From Mytilus galloprovincialis (taxonomy: Eukaryota; Mollusca; Bivalvia; Mytilida; Mytilidae), in contig NC_134844.1 in the NCBI RefSeq assembly GCF_965363235.1, positions 91,474,664 to 91,538,663 on the forward strand: a DNA stretch of 64,000 nt, read 5' to 3'. Both the position numbers and the translations under genes were made by a program. A model generated the notes under the pieces. It was not told the origin of the DNA. It worked only from the letters and a program-made list of their open reading frames with translations, and did no database searches. This document shows positions 57,348-64,000 of the stretch, one piece after another (the first letter of the stretch is position 1; each line of letters begins with the position of its first letter).

Positions 57348-58104
57348 CTTGAAACTTTGTACTTTCAAGTGTTCATTTAAGTCAGTGTTTTTTAAACAAT
57401 TACAAATAAGTTACTGAACATGGAAATCTGATTGTGAAAGCAGAGTATAATGTGTTATGGACACATATATATATATCTCAATCCCATAGAGCATCGCCCT
57501 CCTCACTAGCCTCTCAGTAATGGCGTATTGACTTTGAAAATTTCCTTTGTTTACACTGAAATATTTGTTGTAAGTTCAGTTTAAGGAGAACCACTAAAAG
57601 TAGGTCAGGGATAATTTATACGCAGTTGAATAAGCTTTTGGACAATGCATGTGCTTAGGGATTTTAATAATCCTGAACCCTAAATCATGCTTTTATAACT
57701 TACAATCTTTTGCAGTTTTCTGTTTATATGTTAAAGTTTATGCTTAGGCCAGTTTAATATCGACCACTTATAAATAGGATTTAGAGGATGCATAGGCCCC
57801 CCCTTTTTGTGGGACAAATTTGGTTGATATTATATTCAGGGAATTACTGAAGCATGACAAAAGGAATGCAGTATAGAGTAACCTTATTTCTAAGAAATTA
57901 CTTTTTTTTTTAAAGAAATGAAAAGTATGGTTATAATAAACATTTTTTATGAATTAAAATTTTAACAAATGTTGGAAACAAATTTATGTAAAAACTTTTT
58001 TTAATGTATCAAAATTATGTGTTGTAAAATCTGAATGATTTTTTTTTTCTGGATTTTCCCCAATATGTTTAAAAAACCAAAATGCATAATTTTTTCTTGT
58101 AGAT

Positions 58105-58490
58105 TTTATTTCGGGATTTTTCCCGAAATGGGTAAAAAAAATCTATGTAACAAGTGTGTGTCTGATATTAGATTTATATTTTCGTGATTTTTCCCGAAAT
58201 GTGAAAAGAAATTATTAGTCATGAGGTCTAGCATATACATTTGAATTTTCGGGATAAATCCCGAAATATTTGAAGACATCTGTGTTATACATGTTGTACT
58301 TAGTTTATTTTTGTCGGGATGTTTCCCGAAATGTGTTTCAGATCTGTTTGTTAAAATGCTCTGCCAACATATATGTAATAAATGATAATGTTGAGAATGA
58401 TTTCGGGACATTTTCCGAATAATTTGTTGTCACATACATCTTTACTACAAATATTTTGAAACTTTCATATATTTTGGGAAATTTCCCAAA
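58105..58490. repeat. Cluster of TTCGGGA...TCCCGAA palindromes (right)
   Basis: TTTCGGGATTTTTCCCGAAA (about 58109), a one-base variant at about 58181, TTTCGGGATAAATCCCGAAA (about 58247), CGGGATGTTTCCCGAAA (about 58315), TTCGGGACATTTTCCGAA (about 58402) and TTGGGAAATTTCCCAA (about 58474) are spaced 65-90 bases apart. Palindrome centres are kept between arms while the spacers have mutated. Confidence 0.85.
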
Positions 58491-59599
58491 CAATAAATGT
58501 AAATTTTATCAATTATAAGAATAAAAACATGGAATATTGTAAAAATGTGTGTTTCTTTATGAAATCTTCATTCAAGTTATGGTAAACATTGAAAAAGATT
58601 ATAAAAAGGAATAAAATGGATTTTACTCTTTTAAAATAGAGTCTGTTATATATATTTTGCATCGATGTTATTGTAATATATTTGATTAGTGTTCATTTTG
58701 AATCCTTTATTTTGGTTCATTCATTCGTTTCTATTTTGTTTCTAAATTCAATAGACATGTTATGAAAAGGTATATTCTCGCCGCTGAGGTTGACTAATAC
58801 ACTTTAAATTTGGGGACGGTGTCAAAACATTCATCATGTTCATAAATACAATTTAAATCATGTGCGTCTTGGTTAATTCAAATCATATGTATGTAGAACA
58901 TCATTAAGTAAGCGTGATTCTTATATTATGACAATTGCTTTTGTGATATCATTGCTGTCTATCATAAGGCATGAAAGTTGTACGCGTGCAGGAGTGGGTG
59001 TGCTAGAAAAAGGGGCTGAGAGTTATACAAGTTTATTCGATTCTAGATTTATAATATATACATAGTTAGCCAGTTAGACATTATTTTTTATTGTTGTATT
59101 ACAGTTCCTGAAAAAGTTCAATCTGTCGGACACTCCACTGTCTCTCGGTGTCTCCATAAGCTTCCAATGACTCTGAAAGTTTTTAAGCGCCTTATAGCGT
59201 CTTCGACATATACTCGACACTCTGATATACGCATTTATTTTCTTTTTAAATTTTCTTCTATCTGCTCGTGTTTTAGCTCTTAGTTGATGCCTTCTTCAAA
59301 TTTATTCTTAACCCCCTCCCTCTCCCTGAAAAAAACCCTGGTACCTGTGAATACCTCCGTAGAGTAGCAATATGTACAAATCTATAAAAACGCCATAATC
59401 ATGTTGTTAGGAAAACCCTAGCATTGTTATCTTAGATAGAGGAAAGACCCATCGGTCATCGGTGTTAATTTTCCTATTGTCATTTTCTAATGAAACGATT
59501 GGCGAATTTCCACAAGACGTGTTAAGGTGTAAATGCAAAGTCATTATGTGATGCTTTTGAAACTCTGCGGCAGGGATGAGTGAGTCATATTTTACACAA

Positions 59600-59672
59600 A
59601 CCTTTAATCGTTCTGAACATACATTACATATTTGCCACTGGACGTTAAGCAACCAACAATCAATCAATCACA
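59600..59672 (+). mobile_element. (AATC)n-tailed SINE/LINE-like 3' end
   Basis: ATTTGCCACTGGACGTTAAG, then CAACCAACAATCAATCAATC, matches the antisense copy at 357-425. It lies in the 1.7-kb segment unique to the right arm. Confidence 0.5.
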
Positions 59673-61910
59673 AATCCCTTATAAAGAAAAGAAAAATTGA
59701 GATGAAACTTTTTAAATTAAGACAAAGTTGGAAGGAAATAAAGGAAAATATAAATGCCCTCGAAGCTATGCGACCGGGAGTAATTTTTTTAAACTAGAAT
59801 GCAACATGTTTCAAGTTTAAAATGTATAACAATCGTGTTTAGGTGTTTTAAAACAGACCCCTTTAGATATTGATCAAAATACATACATTTCTTTGTTTGT
59901 TTTTCTTAACTACACATGTATATATATTCACGAGCAGGTATAAAGCAGATTATAATACTTAAGATTATTTGCATGGTCTATCAAAGGCTCGCCAAAAAAT
60001 TTACACAAGTACTTACCCCGTGTCTCCGTTGCATTTTTATGACCACTCCCCCCATTTCTGTGCATTAGAGTTTCTTAAAAAATATAATGGAATTTATTAA
60101 TATCAATTTCTTATATTTCTTAAGGTACAAATGTTATTGAATATGCGTTCCATACGAAATTGCCTCCAAAAAAATCAATGCAGTTTTCAAATAACATTCA
60201 ATGTATACACAGGTATACACAGATAATCTCTTATATGTTTTGACACAGTCCTCACATTTAAAGTGTAATTTGTCAACCTCAGCGTGGTGAATATACCTTT
60301 TCGTAACATGTCTATTGTCACCCAATAGTATCGTACCTGCCTGATGTTGGTAGGTTATACATTTTAAAAATCTTAATTATACGAACTATATTTATTTATC
60401 TGCCGATCTGGACTGTCTTTCAGTTGTAAGTTAATAATAATATTCAAGATTACGGCTAAATTATAATGGGTACGGGGAAAGTTGGTACGGAATACGGGTT
60501 ACACATTTTGCATCTTACCGGTACCTGTCAGAATGATTTGCAAACACGTGGTTTACGTAAACTATCTAAAAAACAAGTTGTTTTAATGATAATCAAAATT
60601 TGGCGAAAACAATATAGGCTATCTTTTTGTTTTCGGCTTTTATGTTATTTAGTTTGTGCTTGTTTATTTTTTGGGGGTACCAATCTGTATGTGTCGCCTA
60701 TCTAGTCGAAACTGTGTCTTTTCAACTCCGCATTGCTGCATTTGCCCTATAAAAGTCGATAAATTCATTCATCTTGAAAGCTATTCCCTGAGGTCCACAA
60801 AAAGATTTCCTTCACGGCCTTTTGTTTTATTACAATCGATGTTGCTGATGAATTTTGCGGGGAATTTTCGCCGCTATTTATAGCTTTGTCTTATGGTACG
60901 ATGAAATGGTCTTATGGTATGATGAAATGATCTTATAGTGTAATCAAATAGTCTACTGGTATATAGATAACACCCCGTGATATAGGAATTGTTAGCTTGA
61001 TATTGAAATATGTCTTTATAAGATAGTTATATGACATAATAGTATGACAACATTGTTTCATGTTATATCGAGATGATTGTATAGTATAGAAATGTATCGT
61101 TATAATATACTGAGCCTACAACTAGGTATGAGAAAGTTCCTTAATGTTATTTTAAGATGTCTGTATAGTATGAAATGTATCTGTATGCCATTGCAATATC
61201 ACATAATAGTTTAGCAAATTGACAAATCAGTATGAAAATGTAGCTCCGTGCTATATCCAGATGTCTTCATAGTATGAAATATCATCATCATAACAAAGTG
61301 AAATGACAGAATAGTATTATAGTCAAATGTCTACATAGTATATAAATGTATCTTAGTGAGATAGCGAATTGACAGAGTATTATAGTCAAATGTCTTTACA
61401 GTATAGAACATTTGCTTCATGATATATCTCTTACCTTAATGACATGGTTATTCTTATCATAAGACAGCTGTGGCGTTCCATAGTATGATATAGATTGTAA
61501 ATATAAATGATTTGAACTTGAAATCTTCCGTAACAATTAGAAACGTGATATTTTTAACATTCGCTTGGTTTGTCCCTGATTTTTTTTCCAATGCAGTCTA
61601 TCATGAGCTATATATTATAATCTGAATTTTAATTCAAGACAAAATATTTACAGTATAAACGGCAATTTATGCAGGTAAGTATATAGGGATAAAAGTTAGG
61701 AAGACATGAAAATAAATGTATATCAAACATGCATATGCAACATCGTATGTAACGTTCATTCTGACTGGATAACGTAACGAATTTGTATGGCATCAATTCC
61801 CAATTGAAACTAAGAATAAGTACGTCCAAGCTCAGACGACGTACGTTTTGACGTGGTTTACTGTCATTTTCATTTGAATGGAGAAAACAATATTGTATTT
61901 CAAGCGCCGA

Positions 61911-62053
61911 TGGCATCAATTGGTGATTTTATGGTCGGAAATACTAGTTTATTGGCTCCGCTAATGAGTCACCAATTAGAAAATTTGGTCTCAAGACTAG
62001 TATATTTCGCAAATACTCCTCCACAATATGATATATCTGTTCAATTACACTGA
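61911..62053 (+). CDS. 47-codon ORF with protein-like composition, unrecognised
   Basis: From the ATG in GCGCCGATGGCATC the frame begins MASIGDFMVGNTSLLAPLMS and continues through HQLENLVSRLVYFANT to SVQLH and TGA. Residue use is balanced and unlike the Phe/Ile/Tyr-heavy chance ORFs of the window. It lies outside recognised repeats. It has no known domain and no splice signal that I can pin down, so it may be a small gene, an exon or chance. Confidence 0.25.
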
Positions 62054-62159
62054 ATAGATGTTGATTGAAACTCTGTACAGGTGAAGGGAATTTTTCTTTT
62101 AACTAGTAATCTGTAATCCATAAACATGTTTATGCATATTGTTGAAGGATAAGTAGAGA

Positions 62160-62415
62160 CTATCAAAGTTCCGCGGGAATTATACATGTACTAACATGCG
62201 TTTGCACTGTCTTTATTTAACGTCATATCCGAATAATGTTGGCGGGAAGAGGCTCGCGAGGGTAAAAAAAGAATATTCATAATAACAAATTCACGGCATA
62301 GAGGGGAAGTTAGGGCATATGCACTGGCAGTGATAAAACACAGACACATTCGTTTGCAATGAGGGAAAAAGGTTTGAATATGCGAAAAATGCACTCGCTG
62401 ACAGCCAATCAGAAA
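62160..62415. promoter_or_regulatory. E2F-like and CCAAT-box cluster
   Basis: GTTGGCGGGAAG at about 62238-62249 fits an E2F site (TTGGCGGGAA). TTCCGCGGGAA at about 62170-62180 is a palindromic relative. CAGCCAATCAGA at about 62401-62412 is an ideal NF-Y CCAAT box. The stretch is more GC-rich than its surroundings (GGCTCGCGAGG). Direction and target gene are unknown. Confidence 0.3.
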
Positions 62416-62419
62416 CCAT

Positions 62420-63105
62420 AATTCTTACATAAGGTGTAATCATATTCAGTTCAAACTTACAGCTATCATATAGGAATCTACTTTTTTTCATACTATAAAT
62501 TCCTTTAAAATAATGTAATTTTTGGAAAGTGTGTGTCCTCCAGATTTCACTGCAAACACAATTATGATGATGGATTGTCTTTATGAATAATTATCTCATC
62601 ATGAAATGTATGTGCTTGTATTATCATAATTATGTAATTATATCGAATTTTTTTATTCAACTGCATTGCATTGCATTTGCAACGGAATGCACCAGTCACA
62701 AGCAATCTGAAAAATCTCACTAGAAATGTCAAACGAACCCTGTATTGAACGTCTTGTCCTGCTGCTTGCAATTCAAAAAGATCTCTAAACAAAAGTCGAG
62801 AAAAAAAAACAACATCTGTGATCCGCATTGACAGTATACACTAGCCATGATCACATGACTGTAGTTTGGAATGTTTCCGATTGTCGTAGTCGTTATGACC
62901 TACAGTCTGGTCTGTATAAGTGATTTGATATCTGAACTAGAGATAGCATTTATATCACACTGCTGATGGTAAAATAACTTTCTTCTGTGAATGTTCTTGT
63001 AATTCAGAATACAGTTCGACTCCCAGTAAAGGTTTAAAGTGGCTGTATGACAAATAAGCATGAAACAACCTTGGCTTAAATGTTCTGTTTTAGAGAATGA
63101 AATTC
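62420..63105. other. No supported gene
   Basis: A minus-strand ATG exon candidate is possible at about 62450-62491 (MKKSRFLYDS before GTAAGTTTG), but nothing joins to it. The remaining ORFs have no domain signature. Confidence 0.3.
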
Positions 63106-63109
63106 CTCG

Positions 63110-63300
63110 TCTTGGTTGTAATTTTTTTTACAATAGATGCAAGCATATGAAAGAGAGACAAAAGATACCAGAGGGACATAAAAAAAGTTACAAGTCGAAA
63201 ATAAACTGACAACGCCATGGCCAAAAAAAGGAAAACACCCACAGACAATAGTACACATAGCACAACCTTTGATAGACGTGACTTCGATTTTCTTAACTTG
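63110..63300 (-). mobile_element. Solo tail P of the Penelope-like element, antisense
   Basis: AAAAGATACCAGAGGGACAT, AAACTGACAACGCCATGGCC and AATAGTACACATAGCACAAC are the reverse complement of 10020-10140, the tail of the intact element. No reverse transcriptase coding sequence adjoins. The two minus ORFs at 63076-63344 are this tail. Confidence 0.7.
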
Positions 63301-64000
63301 AGCCGGCTGCTATTTTGTCTGTATGTATCAAACAGTAGAGGCAACAGTACGTAAGTTACCGATGGTTATATTTTAAACAAAGCTAGGGGAATTCCCCCCA
63401 AACAATAAAAAAAAATAAAAAAATAGTTCAGTTCGGTTGTGTCAACAACATGTAACCCGTGTCATGCGAATCAAAAGTATCAATATGTTACACACAGGAA
63501 TGGAACACAAATTAATTGAACATTTTCCGATCTGATCTGTTACTTAGTATCAAAAATTGTATACTGCAAAAAGATGTTGCTAGTGAGCTGGGCCACGACA
63601 GGTCTTAAAGGTAATATTATTCTTGATACGGTGATATAAACACTTGTTTTGTGTCTATTTCAGTCGCCAGCTCTTCATAAAAGTACATGTCACAAAAATT
63701 AAATTTCCACGTTCGACACTCAGGTGTCATAATTGAAACAGAATCTTCTAAACCTTCCGGGAGCATACGAGATAACCCCTGGTTTTCAGTATATTTCGTC
63801 TTTATCTTTGGTGGCCTTTGTAGAGTTTTGCAAAATTTTATTTGTCATTTACGTCGTTCCTGAATTTTACTATGCCGTTTTGATATTATCGTCGACTTTA
63901 AATGTTTGAATATATCCCTTTAAATTCTGCGGCCTGTTAATTTGTCAGGGATGCACTGCTGTTCGTGAAGTCTGTATTTACTCAACATGCACCAGCGTAA

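Larger units (their letters stand above)
57860..61482. repeat. Right arm of the large inverted duplication
   Basis: 57860-58655 is the reverse complement of 24805-25330 plus 31786-32310 without the 6.4-kb insertion. 60358-61482 is the reverse complement of 22637-23508 and 24383-24420 without the 870-bp insertion. Between them, about 1.7 kb (58655-60358) has no counterpart in the left arm. The part at 61020-61470 has more copies of the roughly 62-bp TATAGTATAGAAATGTATC-type unit than the left arm. The ORFs here, such as minus 58106-58411, plus 60466-60705 and plus 60656-60883, fall in repeated sequence. Confidence 0.85.

Noticed and set aside
58106..58411. 101-codon minus-strand ORF
   Set aside because: It translates the TTCGGGA palindrome cluster; the periodic GK/SG residues come from the palindromes, and the same region in the left arm is not open.
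59101..59330. Minus-strand basic open stretch (AKTRADRRKFKKKINAYI region)
   Set aside because: Open for about 73 codons with Arg/Lys-rich composition but no ATG at a sensible place and no recognisable fold; located in the 1.7-kb segment unique to one duplication arm.
60466..60883. Two overlapping plus-strand ORFs of 75-79 codons
   Set aside because: Both lie in the right duplication arm; the equivalent left-arm sequence (23052-23480) is open only in a different, shorter frame, so there is no conserved coding frame.

Overview
The window is a gene-poor, AT-rich stretch of an animal nuclear genome, most probably a marine mussel (Mytilus-like bivalve). The evidence is the repeat content. There are Penelope-type reverse transcriptases with long non-coding 3' tails, many solo copies of those tails, and several interspersed repeats that I know from mussel and other bivalve sequence. 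The only long open frame is a retroelement; there are no bacterial operons, rRNA genes or CRISPR arrays. Almost all other ORFs of 60-130 codons fall inside repeats. Repeat families are named here for cross-reference. Tails A, B, C and P are four retroelement 3' tails; D, E, F, G and H are interspersed or tandem families.

Layout. 1-5.3 kb: tail fragments, a 35-bp satellite and a periodic TTGCCTAGCAAC repeat. 5.8-6.3 kb: a tRNA-derived SINE head and a foldback element. 7.9-10.2 kb: a near-complete Penelope-like element. 11-14 kb: a 55-bp minisatellite. 14.4-20.1 kb: a chain of small, phase-compatible minus-strand exons that looks like a host gene, with a second 35-bp satellite in an intron and an internally deleted retroelement copy. 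20.8-22.3 kb: nested repeats. 22.6-32.3 kb: left arm of a large inverted duplication, whose right arm is at 57.9-61.5 kb. The left arm is interrupted by a 6.4-kb element with about 0.9-kb terminal inverted repeats, which itself contains other repeats and a MITE. 32.6-43 kb: possible minus-strand exons, more repeats, a DNA-transposon-like element, and a second, truncated reverse transcriptase with its tail. 44.2-45.7 kb: a duplicated segment carrying a 961-bp insertion with terminal repeats and a target duplication. 47.3-48.1 kb: a second copy of the 36.7-kb DNA element. 49.9-50.8 kb: family F. 51.4-57.4 kb: a candidate small plus-strand gene with CRE and YY1-like promoter signals, two or three possible exons and a poly(A) signal. 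62-64 kb: an E2F/NF-Y-like cluster and another retroelement tail.

The reverse transcriptase ORF at 8.1-9.8 kb is certain. The host genes are inferred by eye from splice signals, reading phase and protein-like composition, and need transcript data. The repeat relationships come from direct comparison within the window. Family names rest on recognised motifs, not on a database search.
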